Shown here: one piece after another, positions 27,426-37,044 of the stretch
How the letters are laid out: every line of letters starts with the position of its first letter
How positions within the stretch are numbered: position 1 is the first letter of the stretch
From: Acetobacter ascendens
GTDB taxonomy: Bacteria > Pseudomonadota > Alphaproteobacteria > Acetobacterales > Acetobacteraceae
Direction: 5' to 3'
Length of the DNA stretch: 64,000 nt
Assembly (NCBI RefSeq): GCF_001766235.1
Contig: NZ_CP015164.1
Coordinates: 2,321,001-2,385,000, forward strand
The notes under the pieces: generated by a model
Seen by the model: only the letters and a program-made list of their open reading frames with translations
The model's database searches: none
What the model was told of the DNA's origin: nothing
Made by a program: the position numbers and the translations under genes

Positions 27426-28388
27426 GTGCTGCCGCTGCCTTCTGCCCAGCAATTACGTTATCTGATCACGCTTTCAGAACTGCGCCATTTCGGGCGAGCT
27501 GCAGCTGCTTGTGCAGTTACACAATCCACTCTTTCCGCCGGCATTATGGCGCTAGAACGCCAGCTTGACGCCCCTTTGTTAGACCGCACCGTGGGCAAAA
27601 AAGTGGTGTTCACCCCGTTGGGGCACGAAATTGCACTTAAGGCCCGGCAGGCATTGGCCGCGCTGGAAGCTGTGCCACAACTGGCCGCTGCCGCCCGCAC
27701 GCCACTGACTGGGCCATTACGAGTCGGGATTATTCCAACCATTGGGCCGTTTCTGATTCCGCAGCTTGTGCGCAATCTGCGTGAGCATTTTCCGCGCCTT
27801 TTGCTCTCCATTACGGAAGACACCACCGAGCATCTGCTTGAAAAACTCTCACTTGGCCAATTGGACATATTGGTGTTGGCTATGCCCTGCCTATGTGATG
27901 GAACGGAAACGCACCCATTATGGCAAGACCCTTTCCGGGTGATTGTGCCACCTGATCACCCATTCTCTGCCTTACCTGCCGTTCCCGCCTCTCAATTATC
28001 CGAACACAGCATGATCATGATGGAGGATGGGCACTGCCTACGCGATCAAACTCTGGCCATTTGCCGCCAAAGCCCAAGCCGCAGCGGATCTGAAGGCGAA
28101 AGCGACTCCACCTTTACCGCCATGTCTCTCCATTCCATGGCAGAAATGGTGGAACTGGGGTTGGGCATTGCCATCATGCCAGAACTGGCCATTCATGCTG
28201 GCATTCTGCATGGGCGCAACCTTGTAGCCCGCCCCCTGACAAGTGATCTGGCACAGCGCACCATTGGGCTGGCATGGCGGCCAAGATCACCCCGCGTGGC
28301 AGATTTTCAGACACTCGCCGCAACCTTTGCAGCACTAGCTCCATCTGTATCCACCTCTCGCAAAACAAATAAAGCCGTTAAATTGTAA
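27426..28388 (+). CDS. oxyR: LysR-family peroxide sensor OxyR
   Basis: 320 residues from a GTG at 27426. The winged helix-turn-helix (LRYLITLSELRHFGRAAAAC then AVTQSTLSAGIMALE) is followed by the effector domain. The redox pair is C204 and C213 in DGHCLRDQTLAIC, equal in spacing to C199/C208 of E. coli OxyR. Peroxide oxidises the pair and turns on defence genes; divergent ahpC is the obvious target. Confidence 0.93.
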   Translation: MLPLPSAQQLRYLITLSELRHFGRAAAACAVTQSTLSAGIMALERQLDAPLLDRTVGKKVVFTPLGHEIALKARQALAALEAVPQLAAAARTPLTGPLRVGIIPTIGPFLIPQLVRNLREHFPRLLLSITEDTTEHLLEKLSLGQLDILVLAMPCLCDGTETHPLWQDPFRVIVPPDHPFSALPAVPASQLSEHSMIMMEDGHCLRDQTLAICRQSPSRSGSEGESDSTFTAMSLHSMAEMVELGLGIAIMPELAIHAGILHGRNLVARPLTSDLAQRTIGLAWRPRSPRVADFQTLAATFAALAPSVSTSRKTNKAVKL

Positions 28389-28416
28389 GAAAATGCGCCC
28401 GAAACTGCGAGAAATA

Positions 28417-28445
28417 TTGACTCTAACGCACGCACCCGGTATGTG
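28417..28445 (+). promoter_or_regulatory. Sigma-70-type promoter for rpmJ
   Basis: TTGACT (28417-28422), a 17-bp spacer, then TATGTG (28440-28445), about 50 bp before the rpmJ ATG. Good -35 and spacing, fair -10. Confidence 0.55.
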
Positions 28446-28496
28446 CCGAGCCAACTTATTTTGTACGTCCATCAGCATCGGCGGAGAAAACGGGCC

Positions 28497-28622
28497 ATGA
28501 AAATCAGAAACAGCCTGAAGTCGGCCAAAGTGCGCGATAAAGACTGCCGTGTAGTGCGTCGTCGCGGCCGGGTTTATGTTATCAACAAGAAGAACCCTCG
28601 CATGAAAGCTCGTCAGGGCTAA
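28497..28622 (+). CDS. rpmJ: 50S ribosomal protein L36, zinc-free type
   Basis: A 41-residue protein beginning [20 protein letters not shown] and ending RMKARQG, with the central [12 protein letters not shown] block. Canonical L36 carries a CxxC...CxxxxH zinc ribbon. This one has a single Cys (residue 17), so it is the C-minus form common in alphaproteobacteria. GCGGAGAAAAC upstream provides the ribosome site, and a terminator lies at 28675-28712. Confidence 0.96.
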   Translation: MKIRNSLKSAKVRDKDCRVVRRRGRVYVINKKNPRMKARQG

Positions 28623-28668
28623 TTTCATGCGTCATCCGGCCCTTTTTGGCTGGCTGAACACGCATGTC

Positions 28669-29316
28669 ATGCGTAAAACCCGTTTTTCCGCTTGCCGGAG
28701 GAACGGGTTTTTGTTTGTCAGCCTCTGCGCAATACATGTGGGCCTTCCTGCTACGGGATGGGCGCAAACCAGTACGCCACCAGCCCCCTCCGCTCCCTTG
28801 CAAGCAAATACGGCAGCACAGCATTCCAGCAGTGTTGCAGAACAAATAAAGCAGCTTTCCACAGCATTGGCTCATGCCAAAACGCCAGAAGAGGCTCATG
28901 GTCTGCAAGAAAAGCTGGAAGTTCTCCGTTCTGCCAAACTCTCACCCACCACGCAGCTTTTGGTCCGGCGGGCTGAAAAAGACCTAACAACCGATAAACC
29001 AGATGATGCGGTGGAAGACATAGGCGATGCACTAGCCCTGCAACCCGAGCAAGCCGTTTTGTGGCGCACCCGCGCACAAATGCGCCTTGTGGCTGGAGAC
29101 CTAAAAGGTGCTATCGCAGATATAGGCGAAGCCTTGCAGCGTGATCCGCTGGATGCAGAAAGCTGGAGCCTTTTGGCCAGTGTTGAAGAACATCGGAATG
29201 ATGGCAAAGCAGCCCTAAAAGCTTGGCAAAAAGTGCTGGAACTCAGCCCCATGACAGATCGCAACCACAAGCGGCTGGATGCACTGCACATCAAGGCTTA
29301 CGGGCAACCTACCTGA
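28669..29316 (+). CDS. Exported tetratricopeptide-repeat protein
   Basis: 215 residues from the ATG at 28669, chosen because MRKTRFSACRRNGFLFV continues into a signal peptide ending ATGWAQ; an in-frame ATG at 28627, 5 bp after rpmJ, is the alternative. Neither has a good ribosome site. A Ser/Pro/Ala linker is followed by TPR helices (LVRRAEKDLTTDKPDDAVED; AQMRLVAGDLKGAIADIGEA; AESWSLLASVEEHRNDGKAA). It probably acts as a periplasmic scaffold. The rpmJ terminator overlaps its first codons. Confidence 0.75.
   Translation: MRKTRFSACRRNGFLFVSLCAIHVGLPATGWAQTSTPPAPSAPLQANTAAQHSSSVAEQIKQLSTALAHAKTPEEAHGLQEKLEVLRSAKLSPTTQLLVRRAEKDLTTDKPDDAVEDIGDALALQPEQAVLWRTRAQMRLVAGDLKGAIADIGEALQRDPLDAESWSLLASVEEHRNDGKAALKAWQKVLELSPMTDRNHKRLDALHIKAYGQPT
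28675..28712 (+). terminator. rpmJ terminator lying inside the start of the TPR gene
   Basis: AACCCGTT (28677-28684) pairs with AACGGGTT (28702-28709), continued inward through wobble pairs to a CCG/CGG tip and followed by TTT. It begins 6 bp after the TPR gene's proposed start codon. Confidence 0.7.
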
Positions 29317-29331
29317 TAGAAAAACGGGCCG

Positions 29332-30228
29332 TTAGGCCTGCTTGTTCTCAATCAGGCTTTTGCGGATTGCGCGGCCCCGTTCAATCCGATCCACAATGTA
29401 ATCGGAGTCTTCCCAACGGATAGCACGCGCCATGGCCTGTGCATCTTCCATAAACCGGCCCAGCATTTCCAGCAGTGCTTCGCGATTGGAAAGAAAGATA
29501 TCCCGCCACATAATGGGGTCGGATGCCGCAATACGCGTAAAGTCCCGGAACCCAGACGCAGCAAAATCCAACACTTCAGACCGGGTTTCGCTCGCCAGAT
29601 CATCTGCTGTGCCGCAAATAGTAAAGGCCAGCAAATGAGGCAAATGGCTGACAATGGCGCAAACACGATCATGATGCGCGGGTGTCATTTCCCGCAAGCG
29701 GGCACCACAGCGCTCCCACAAGGTGCGCACTTTTTCCAGTGCCTCTGCTGTTGTGCAGTCTAACGGCGTAATCAGGCACCAGCGATTCTCAAACAAATCT
29801 GCCAGCCCCGCATCTGGGCCAGAAAATTCTGTACCTGCCATTGGGTGCGTAGGCACATATGGCACATCAGCCCGGAGTGAAGGGCTGATAGCTTCAATCA
29901 CAGATACCTTTGTAGAACCCACATCAGTCAACACAGCGCCGGGCTTCATGGCCGGGACAACTTGCGCGGCCACTGCCCCCATAGCGCCTACTGGCACGCA
30001 CAGCATTACACAGTCTGCCTGCGCGGCGGCTGCGGCTGCGTCTGTTGTGACTTCATCTGCAATACCCAGCTCTGCCACACGGGCACACACATCTGGGCTT
30101 TTATCCACCGCTATAATCTTGCGGGCCAGATTTCCCTCCGCCTGCGCGCGCCGCAGCACGGAAGATCCAATAAGCCCCGGCCCAATAACAGCCAGCGTAT
30201 CAAAAACAGGCACAGTGTCCTCAGCCAA
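29332..30228 (-). CDS. tyrA: Prephenate/arogenate dehydrogenase
   Basis: 298 residues. The NAD(P) Rossmann loop is AVIGPGLIGSSVLRRA. The family motifs are VLTDVGSTKVSVIEA, VPTHPMAGTEFSGP, the catalytic His region DRVCAIVSHLPHLLAF, and the C-terminal ASDPIMWRDIFLSNRE. It makes the tyrosine precursor 4-hydroxyphenylpyruvate or tyrosine itself. No ACT domain is present, so feedback control may be weak. Its first 8 bp overlap the end of the upstream HpnL-like gene. Confidence 0.93.
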   Translation of the reverse strand: MAEDTVPVFDTLAVIGPGLIGSSVLRRAQAEGNLARKIIAVDKSPDVCARVAELGIADEVTTDAAAAAAQADCVMLCVPVGAMGAVAAQVVPAMKPGAVLTDVGSTKVSVIEAISPSLRADVPYVPTHPMAGTEFSGPDAGLADLFENRWCLITPLDCTTAEALEKVRTLWERCGARLREMTPAHHDRVCAIVSHLPHLLAFTICGTADDLASETRSEVLDFAASGFRDFTRIAASDPIMWRDIFLSNREALLEMLGRFMEDAQAMARAIRWEDSDYIVDRIERGRAIRKSLIENKQA

Positions 30229-31312
30229 GGTGGGTGTCCTTCACCACTGAAGAAGATGGGGAATAAGCTGCCTTGTCCCCGTCATTTTTGTCATTGCTGC
30301 GCAGGCTGTGCATTTCCATGAACTGCCATGCCAGCAGAACGGGAATGCCGATAATGATCTCACGCCCACGGCGCAGCAGAGAAAGCCCAAGTGCTACAGA
30401 AGGATCAATACCAAAGGCATGGCCCAGTGCCATATAGGCCCCTTCCTGCACACCCAAACTACCGGGCACCAAAAAGCCCAAAGACATGATGGCGCAGGTT
30501 ACGCCTTCCACAGCAATGGCATTGGGAAAGGTAAGATGCGCACCCAAAAAACGTGCCGTCAGCCAAAGCATGGCCGCACTGCCCAGCCAGCCCACAAAAT
30601 GGTACAGCGCAGAGCGGCAGATATGCCACGGGCGGCTCCATGCGGCTTCCATCTGCTCTTGCAGATCATCCGCGCCTTGGGTGAGGTTTTCATGCCACTG
30701 GGAGGCAAGACTACGGGTAAATTTTCCACCAAATTTGCGGAACAGATTACCACCGTGCCGCTGAGTCCAGATAAATCCGACCGTACCTACAATCAGGAAC
30801 ACTGCGCCACAAACTACGGGCACAACAAACGGGCTGGAACGCTGATGCGCCACCAAAAAAGCAACGGCCAGCAGCACAAACGCCACCTGCCCCATAACTT
30901 CCGTGGTGATATCTACCAAATTGGCGCAAGCTGCCTCTGGCAATGCCACTTCGCGCTTATCGCCTTTATAAAGGCCGTGCGATGAGCAGGTGGCCCGAAT
31001 CCCGATAACGATGCCACCGAGCTGAGAAAAAGGCAGACATGTAGCTGCGGCATCGCGCACCATACGGGCGGACAGCAGCCTGAAATAGCCCAGTTCGGGA
31101 AAAGCCGCATGCCAGGCCAGCCCTAGAACGCCATCTACCAGCAATTGGCAGCATACCATTACAAGAAAGCCGCCCAGACCTATACGCATAACGGCATGCA
31201 AAACGGAATCGAAACCACTCCATGCCATTGCTGCCGTAACGGCCACAAGCCCGAGAAAAGTAAGAAAAACCGTAAGCTTCTTCAAGGCCCCAGCTCTGTC
31301 TGTCCAGCACAC
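30221..31312 (-). CDS. HpnL-like multispan membrane protein (LPG synthase TM-region family)
   Basis: 363 residues with about eight hydrophobic segments (for example FLTFLGLVAVTAAMAW; GQVAFVLLAVAFLVAH). The segments DAAATCLPFSQLGGIVIGIR and MSLGFLVPGSLGVQEGAYM resemble the flippase-like family that includes the hopanoid-associated HpnL. It is divergent from hpnA, which supports a role in hopanoid or glycolipid handling. HpnL identity rests on fold and neighbourhood; another flippase-like protein is possible. Confidence 0.7.
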   Translation of the reverse strand: MCWTDRAGALKKLTVFLTFLGLVAVTAAMAWSGFDSVLHAVMRIGLGGFLVMVCCQLLVDGVLGLAWHAAFPELGYFRLLSARMVRDAAATCLPFSQLGGIVIGIRATCSSHGLYKGDKREVALPEAACANLVDITTEVMGQVAFVLLAVAFLVAHQRSSPFVVPVVCGAVFLIVGTVGFIWTQRHGGNLFRKFGGKFTRSLASQWHENLTQGADDLQEQMEAAWSRPWHICRSALYHFVGWLGSAAMLWLTARFLGAHLTFPNAIAVEGVTCAIMSLGFLVPGSLGVQEGAYMALGHAFGIDPSVALGLSLLRRGREIIIGIPVLLAWQFMEMHSLRSNDKNDGDKAAYSPSSSVVKDTHLG

Positions 31313-31503
31313 CCAAGGCCTTTTGCCATGTGGTAAAAAGCAACCGGCGCATCAGTGTGTGTGTGATTGGTCCGTCCCCTTACACCACCACGGGGTCTGG
31401 CGCCACCTCGGACAGCAGGATAAAGAAACAGACCTGCCGTTCGGGATTAACGTCCTTACCACTTTTATTTACGTATCGTACCTCTGGGGGAGCGTATATT
31501 CTC

Positions 31504-32499
31504 ATGACTGCCCATACCCTCGTAACCGGCGCAACAGGCTTTGTTGGTTCCGCCGTAGCCCGCACTTTGCTGGAACGGGGGCATTCCCTGCTGCTAATGG
31601 TGCGCGACGGCAGCGATAGACGCAATATTGCGGACATTCCTGCCGATTTGGTGGACGGTGACCTTTCTCGCCCCGAAACCTTTGCCCGTGCGGTAGAAGG
31701 CTGCCGCTACGTGTTTCACGTTGCGGCTGATTACCGCCTATGGGTGCCAGACCCCGCCCCTATGATGACGGCAAACGTAGAAGGCACACGCCAACTTATG
31801 CTTGCGGCAAAAGCGGCTGGTGTTGAAAAAATTGTGTATTGTTCCTCTGTCGCGGCATTGGGCCTGATTGGTGACGGCTCCATTGCCGATGAAAATACCC
31901 CTGTGCAGGAACATGCCGTTATTGGCATTTACAAGCGCTCCAAATACCGGGCCGAGCAGGAAGTGCTGCAACTGGTGCGTGATCAGGGACTCCCTGCGGT
32001 TATCGTTAACCCCTCTACCCCCGTTGGCCCACGAGACATCAAACCCACCCCCACCGGGCAGATGATTCTGGATTGCGCCGCCGGCCGCATGCCCGCCTAT
32101 GTGGATACAGGCGTGAACATTGTGCATGTAGATGACGTAGCAGAAGGCCATGCGCTGGCGCTGGAACGTGGCACGATTGGCGAAAAATATATTCTGGGTG
32201 GAGAAAACTACCTACTGGGCGATCTGTTCGCCATGGTTTCAGAAATTGCTCACGTTCCGCCACCAAAAATCCGGCTGCCGCAGGAAGTGATCTGGCCCGT
32301 GGCTATTGTATCCGAATGGCTTTCCCGCTCCTTTGGCATCAACCCACGTGTTACGCGTGAGATGCTGGCCATGTCCCGCAAAAAAATGTTCTTCTCATCT
32401 GATAAAGCCAAGCGTGAGCTGGGGTATAACCCGCGCCCGGCACGCAAGGCCGTAGAAGATGCCATTACATGGTTCCGCAATAATGGCATGCTAAAATAG
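31504..32499 (+). CDS. hpnA: Hopanoid-associated sugar epimerase HpnA
   Basis: 331 residues from the ATG at 31504, where the Rossmann domain begins (MTAHTLVTGATGFVGSAVAR). SDR-type motifs are HVAADYRLW, CSSVAALG and the catalytic YKRSKYRAE (YxxxK). HpnA belongs to the NAD-dependent epimerase/dehydratase family and is a hallmark of hopanoid clusters, presumed to modify the sugar head group. It is the first gene of the hpn cluster; hpnB follows after 10 bp. Confidence 0.93.
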   Translation: MTAHTLVTGATGFVGSAVARTLLERGHSLLLMVRDGSDRRNIADIPADLVDGDLSRPETFARAVEGCRYVFHVAADYRLWVPDPAPMMTANVEGTRQLMLAAKAAGVEKIVYCSSVAALGLIGDGSIADENTPVQEHAVIGIYKRSKYRAEQEVLQLVRDQGLPAVIVNPSTPVGPRDIKPTPTGQMILDCAAGRMPAYVDTGVNIVHVDDVAEGHALALERGTIGEKYILGGENYLLGDLFAMVSEIAHVPPPKIRLPQEVIWPVAIVSEWLSRSFGINPRVTREMLAMSRKKMFFSSDKAKRELGYNPRPARKAVEDAITWFRNNGMLK

Positions 32500-32509
32500 G
32501 AGCGCAGCA

Positions 32510-33706
32510 GTGATACTGGCTCTGGCTATTTTATGCGCCATTATCTGGATCGGGCTGATATTTTTTCATGGAAAGTTCTGGCAGGCTGGCCCCATTCTGC
32601 GCCCCGCAGAAGCTGGCCGAACGCACATGGACATTGCACCACATGTTACGGTGGTTGTGCCTGCCCGAGATGAAGCTGACTCCATTCAACCAGCCCTTTC
32701 CTCCCTGTTGGCGCAGGATTACGTGGGGCGCCTTTCCGTTATTTTGGTAAATGACCGCAGCACGGATAATACCGGTGCATTGGCCCGCGCCCTGCCAGAC
32801 CCCCATAACCGGCTGACAGTTGTAGATGGGGCAGACCCTTCTGCCGGGTGGAGCGGTAAACTATGGGCCGTTGCCCAAGGTGTGGCAGAAGCCGAACGCC
32901 AATGTGCAGATGGCAGCGGGTACATGCTGTTTACAGATGCAGATATCCTTCATGCACCTGCGCATGTTTCCACCTTGGTGGCCAAGGCGCAAACAGACCG
33001 CCTGCACATGGTTTCCGAAATGGTGGAACTCCAGTGCGAAAGCCTTGCCGAACGCGCTTTGGTGCCAGCTTTTGTGTTCTTTTTTGCCCTGCTTTACCCG
33101 TTTGCCAAGGTAAACAACCCTAAGGATAAAACAGCCGGAGCCGCAGGAGGCACCATTTTGTTGCGCCGCGATATGCTCCGCCAGATTGGTGGTATTGAAG
33201 CCCTGCGTGGCGCCCTGATAGATGACTGCACTCTGGCAAGCTGCGTTAAACAGGCGGGGGGGCATTTGTATCTGGGGCATTCCTGCTTGGCCAAATCTGT
33301 CCGTCCCTATCCAACGGCTGGTGATATCTGGCGTATGATTGCGCGCACGGCTTATGTGCAATTGCGCTTTTCTCCCGCACTATTGGTACTGACAGTATTG
33401 GCCATGATTGTGGTGTGGCTTGCCCCTGCGGCTCTTGCTTTTCTGGCGCATGGGCCTGCACAATGGATGGGAGCAGCCACGCTTGTGGTTTCTCTTTGCT
33501 CCTTTATGCCCACGTTAGGGCGCTTTCGCCTTTCGCCCTTATGGGCATTGGCATTGCCATTTATTGCACTGTTTTATACAGCCGCCACAATCGGGTCTGC
33601 CTTTAACCATCACCGGGGCAAAGGTGTGGTTTGGAAAGACCGTGCCTACACCGAAGCCATACCCAATGATGGGCGCGCGCTGGAGCAAAAAAGCCGGCGC
33701 GCCTAA
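32510..33706 (+). CDS. hpnB: Hopanoid-associated glycosyltransferase HpnB
   Basis: 398 residues from a GTG at 32510, preceded by TAGGAGCG. One N-terminal membrane segment leads into a GT2 domain: VTVVVPARDEADSIQPALSS, VNDRSTDNTGALA and FTDADILHAP (DxD), with the acceptor motif RGALIDDCTLA. Two or three C-terminal membrane segments follow. It is presumed to glycosylate a hopanoid; the acceptor is not proven. Confidence 0.92.
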   Translation: MILALAILCAIIWIGLIFFHGKFWQAGPILRPAEAGRTHMDIAPHVTVVVPARDEADSIQPALSSLLAQDYVGRLSVILVNDRSTDNTGALARALPDPHNRLTVVDGADPSAGWSGKLWAVAQGVAEAERQCADGSGYMLFTDADILHAPAHVSTLVAKAQTDRLHMVSEMVELQCESLAERALVPAFVFFFALLYPFAKVNNPKDKTAGAAGGTILLRRDMLRQIGGIEALRGALIDDCTLASCVKQAGGHLYLGHSCLAKSVRPYPTAGDIWRMIARTAYVQLRFSPALLVLTVLAMIVVWLAPAALAFLAHGPAQWMGAATLVVSLCSFMPTLGRFRLSPLWALALPFIALFYTAATIGSAFNHHRGKGVVWKDRAYTEAIPNDGRALEQKSRRA

Positions 33707-33819
33707 AATATATCTTAAGGCCTCCCTCTGGGCAGGACCGCAGTTAAGGGATAGGCATTCCCGGCGGCCTCATGTAAATCACGGGGCTGCCCTTACCGCG
33801 CAATCATATTGAGCCAGGC

Positions 33820-34680
33820 ATGACCAACACAACCAGCGTATGGGGAACAGCAGACGTTTCATCCGGGAAGGGAGCTTCGGATGAAAATTTTCCCGTCGGT
33901 TCCCTGCTAATCAGCAAAAAGCTGCGCCCGCACGTGCATGCCTATTATGATTACGCGCGTGTTATTGATGATATTGCAGACAGTGAAACCCTTGCCCCCG
34001 ATGACAAGATTACACGCCTGAATGCAATGGAAGAGGTTCTGCTAGGTAAGCGCGAACCTATCAACCGGCCCAATGCCCAAAGTGCAGCAACGTTGCGCCA
34101 GTCTCTCCTGCAAACGCATGTTCCGTTTGAAACAGCAACCGATCTGCTGATTGCCTTCCGCGACGATTCGCGCGGGCATGTCTATCAGACATGGGGGGAT
34201 CTGCTGCAATACTGCCGGTATTCCGCCAACCCTGTAGGCCGTTACCTGATTGGCCTGCATGAAGAATCTTCCGCAGCCTTTGCGCCCTCCGATGCTCTTT
34301 GCACATCATTGCAAATTCTGAATCACCTGCAGGATTGCGCGGGCGATCTTAAACGCCTGAAACGCTGCTATATCCCGGCAGACCTCATGCAACGCTGCGG
34401 TACATCGCAGGATGACCTGCTGGCCGGCAGTGCCTCACCCGCAATGCGGCGCGTCTTCAATACCATGCTAGATGGCGTGGATGCGCTGAACCAACAGGCA
34501 TCCGCCTTAGCTGCCCATATCCGTGACCGTCGGTTCCGTATGGAATGCGCTGCTATTGTAGAACTGGCGCACTGCCTTACCCGCCGCCTGCGGCGTGAAG
34601 ATCCACTGGCAGGACGTGTGGCCTTGCGCCGGGCAGACGGCATGCATGCAGCCATTGCGGCCCTGCGGGCATGGGCATGA
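33820..34680 (+). CDS. hpnC: Hydroxysqualene synthase HpnC
   Basis: 286 residues of the trans-isoprenyl diphosphate/squalene synthase fold. The first Asp-rich motif is YYDYARVIDDIADSE, the second LNHLQDCAGDLKRLKR. In the three-enzyme route HpnD makes presqualene diphosphate, HpnC turns it into hydroxysqualene and HpnE reduces that to squalene. Its place between hpnB and hpnD is the standard order. Confidence 0.94.
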   Translation: MTNTTSVWGTADVSSGKGASDENFPVGSLLISKKLRPHVHAYYDYARVIDDIADSETLAPDDKITRLNAMEEVLLGKREPINRPNAQSAATLRQSLLQTHVPFETATDLLIAFRDDSRGHVYQTWGDLLQYCRYSANPVGRYLIGLHEESSAAFAPSDALCTSLQILNHLQDCAGDLKRLKRCYIPADLMQRCGTSQDDLLAGSASPAMRRVFNTMLDGVDALNQQASALAAHIRDRRFRMECAAIVELAHCLTRRLRREDPLAGRVALRRADGMHAAIAALRAWA

Positions 34681-34757
34681 CCTTTCCGAATGGCAGAACT
34701 TCTGTAAAAAGAGCCTGACCAAATAACTTTGACAATCGAACAACAAGTGAGAAGCGC

Positions 34758-35657
34758 GTGACAACCCCAGACATCCAGATGCATGACGAGCCGACCCCCC
34801 TTGGGTGTGATCCTGCTGATCTTGCCTGGGTGGAAAGCACGGTCAAACAGGCGGGAACTTCCTTTGCTGCTGGCATGCGCATCCTGCCGCCCATGCGCCG
34901 CTACGGCATGTATGCCATTTACGCTTTCTGCCGTGTGGTGGACGATATTGCCGATGGGCTAGCCCCGCTGGCAGAACGCACGCAGGCATTAGAAGAATGG
35001 CACAAAAAAATTGCCCACCTGTATCAGGACAGGCTTGAAACCCCACATGAGCCGCTAGAACGTGTTCTGCTGGCTGCTATTCCGTTCTTTGCCCTGCAAC
35101 AGGCAGATTTTGATGCCATCATTGATGGCATGCTAATGGATACAGCCAGCCCGATTGTGGCGCCGGATGAAAAAACGCTGGATCTTTATTGTGATCGCGT
35201 AGCCGCTGCCGTTGGCCGTTTGTCTGTGCGTATCTTTGGTGAATGCTCTGATGAAGGCAATAAAGTGGCCTATCATCTGGGCCGCGCCCTGCAGCTCACA
35301 AACATTCTGCGTGATTTGCCTGAAGATGCCGCACGTGGCCGCCTGTACATGCCATCCGATCTGCTAGACCGGTTTAATGTGCCGCATGATCCGGTAAAAG
35401 CCCTGACAGCCCCAGGCCTGCAGGAAGTTACCAAAATTATAGCTGCCCGTGCGCAGGACCACTTCACCACGGCATTTGTTACCATGAAGCTTTGCCGCCC
35501 CCGTACCATGCTGCCTGCCCGCATTATGGGGGCCAGCTATGAAACGGTGCTGAAAAACCTGCGCAAACGCGGCTGGGGGCCAGATGTGCTACGCCAGCGG
35601 CCCGAAAGCTCCACCGTGGGCAAGGTTTACGCACTTGCCTGTTCTTATCTTCCCTGA
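34758..35657 (+). CDS. hpnD: Presqualene diphosphate synthase HpnD
   Basis: 299 residues from a GTG at 34758. Asp-rich motifs are FCRVVDDIADGLAP and LTNILRDLPEDAARGRLYMP, closest to phytoene/presqualene synthases. It condenses two farnesyl diphosphates, the first committed step to squalene in this organism. It lies 77 bp after hpnC and 21 bp before hpnE. Confidence 0.94.
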   Translation: MTTPDIQMHDEPTPLGCDPADLAWVESTVKQAGTSFAAGMRILPPMRRYGMYAIYAFCRVVDDIADGLAPLAERTQALEEWHKKIAHLYQDRLETPHEPLERVLLAAIPFFALQQADFDAIIDGMLMDTASPIVAPDEKTLDLYCDRVAAAVGRLSVRIFGECSDEGNKVAYHLGRALQLTNILRDLPEDAARGRLYMPSDLLDRFNVPHDPVKALTAPGLQEVTKIIAARAQDHFTTAFVTMKLCRPRTMLPARIMGASYETVLKNLRKRGWGPDVLRQRPESSTVGKVYALACSYLP

Positions 35658-35678
35658 TCGCACGATAAGGAAACGGTG

Positions 35679-36977
35679 ATGACAGGCACTTTGCATATTA
35701 TTGGCGCGGGCATGGCCGGTTTAGCCGCTGCGGTGGAAGCCGCTGGCTCCGGCCCACGTATTATCGTGCACGAAGCTGGCCGTGCCTGTGGTGGGCGCGC
35801 ACGCTCTTATATGGACCGTCAGCTTGGTTGCCGGATTGATAACGGCAACCACCTACTGCTTTCTGCCAACAAAACCGTTTTCCGTTACCTGGGGCTTACT
35901 GGCGCGCTGGATACCTTAACCGGTCCCCACGCGCCGCTTTTCCCCTTTATCGATCTGGCCGAAGATGCCCGCTGGACATTAAACCTCTCCCGCGGGCGTA
36001 TGCCGTGGTGGGTGTTTCAACCGCATCGGCGGGTGCCGGATATGCGCCTGCCAGATTTGCGCAGCCTGTACCGCCTGATGAATGCCGGCGAAAACGAAAC
36101 CGTTGCTGATTGCCTGCTACCCGGTGCCTTGGCCCGGCGGCTTTTAGAACCGTTTGCTATTTCTGCCCTCAATACACTTACCGATACCGGAAGTGCTGCA
36201 TTGCTGGGCGCTGTTATCCGTGAATCCCTTTCTTTGGGTGGTACGGCCTGTATTCCGTGGTTTGCCAAGGATGGCCTTTCCGAAACCTTGGTAGATCCGG
36301 CCCTCAAGCACCTGCAGGATATGAATGTAGAAGTGCGCACCCAAAGCCGCATTACCGGTATGGAAGAAGCACGCGGCCGCATTACAACCCTGCATACGCC
36401 CGAAGAAGACATTACCTTGGGGGCTGATGATTCCATCATCATGGCTGTGCCCGCCCCTGTGGCGCAGACTCTGTTGGCCAACAAGATTGCTGGCATAACT
36501 ACCCCAACAGAATTTGAAAGCATTCTGAACCTGCATTTCCGGTTGAATGAACGCCCTATTCCACAGGGGTCTTTTGCCCAATGTGGGTTTATGGGCGTTA
36601 TTGGCGGCATAACAGAATGGGTTTTCCTGCGTGAAAACATTCTGTCTGTCACCGTAAGTGCCGCCAACCGCTATGCAAACCAGAATCAGGATGATCTGGC
36701 CCGTACCATCTGGCAGGAAGTCTGCCGCGCTTGTGATGCCGTGCTGGAACAACCTCTCCCGGCCACACCAGCAGCTCAACGTGTTGTGTGGGAAAAACGC
36801 GCAACCTTTGCTGCCACGCCAGAACAAAACCGCCTGCGCTGCGGCCCGGCTACACCTTTGGTAAATTTGACTTTGGCCGGAGACTGGACAAACACGGGGC
36901 TGCCCGCAACCCTTGAAGGGGCCATGCGGTCTGGCGTGCAGGCTGTTCATACTCTGGGTATCAAACACCCACGGTAA
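35679..36977 (+). CDS. hpnE: Squalene-forming FAD-dependent dehydroxylase HpnE
   Basis: 432 residues from the ATG at 35679 (a GTG at 35676 is also possible; AAGGAAA lies upstream). The FAD-binding dinucleotide motif is IIGAGMAGLAAAVEAAG with the adjoining GGRARSYMD. The C-terminal TLAGDWTNTGLPATLEGAM block is typical of phytoene desaturase-like amine oxidases. It converts hydroxysqualene to squalene for Shc, encoded next. Confidence 0.94.
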   Translation: MTGTLHIIGAGMAGLAAAVEAAGSGPRIIVHEAGRACGGRARSYMDRQLGCRIDNGNHLLLSANKTVFRYLGLTGALDTLTGPHAPLFPFIDLAEDARWTLNLSRGRMPWWVFQPHRRVPDMRLPDLRSLYRLMNAGENETVADCLLPGALARRLLEPFAISALNTLTDTGSAALLGAVIRESLSLGGTACIPWFAKDGLSETLVDPALKHLQDMNVEVRTQSRITGMEEARGRITTLHTPEEDITLGADDSIIMAVPAPVAQTLLANKIAGITTPTEFESILNLHFRLNERPIPQGSFAQCGFMGVIGGITEWVFLRENILSVTVSAANRYANQNQDDLARTIWQEVCRACDAVLEQPLPATPAAQRVVWEKRATFAATPEQNRLRCGPATPLVNLTLAGDWTNTGLPATLEGAMRSGVQAVHTLGIKHPR

Positions 36978-37044
36978 AATGACCCTTTAAAACACACTGC
37001 GCTCTAAACAGCTTTACGCTTGCAAGCAGAAAGGATTTTCTGAC

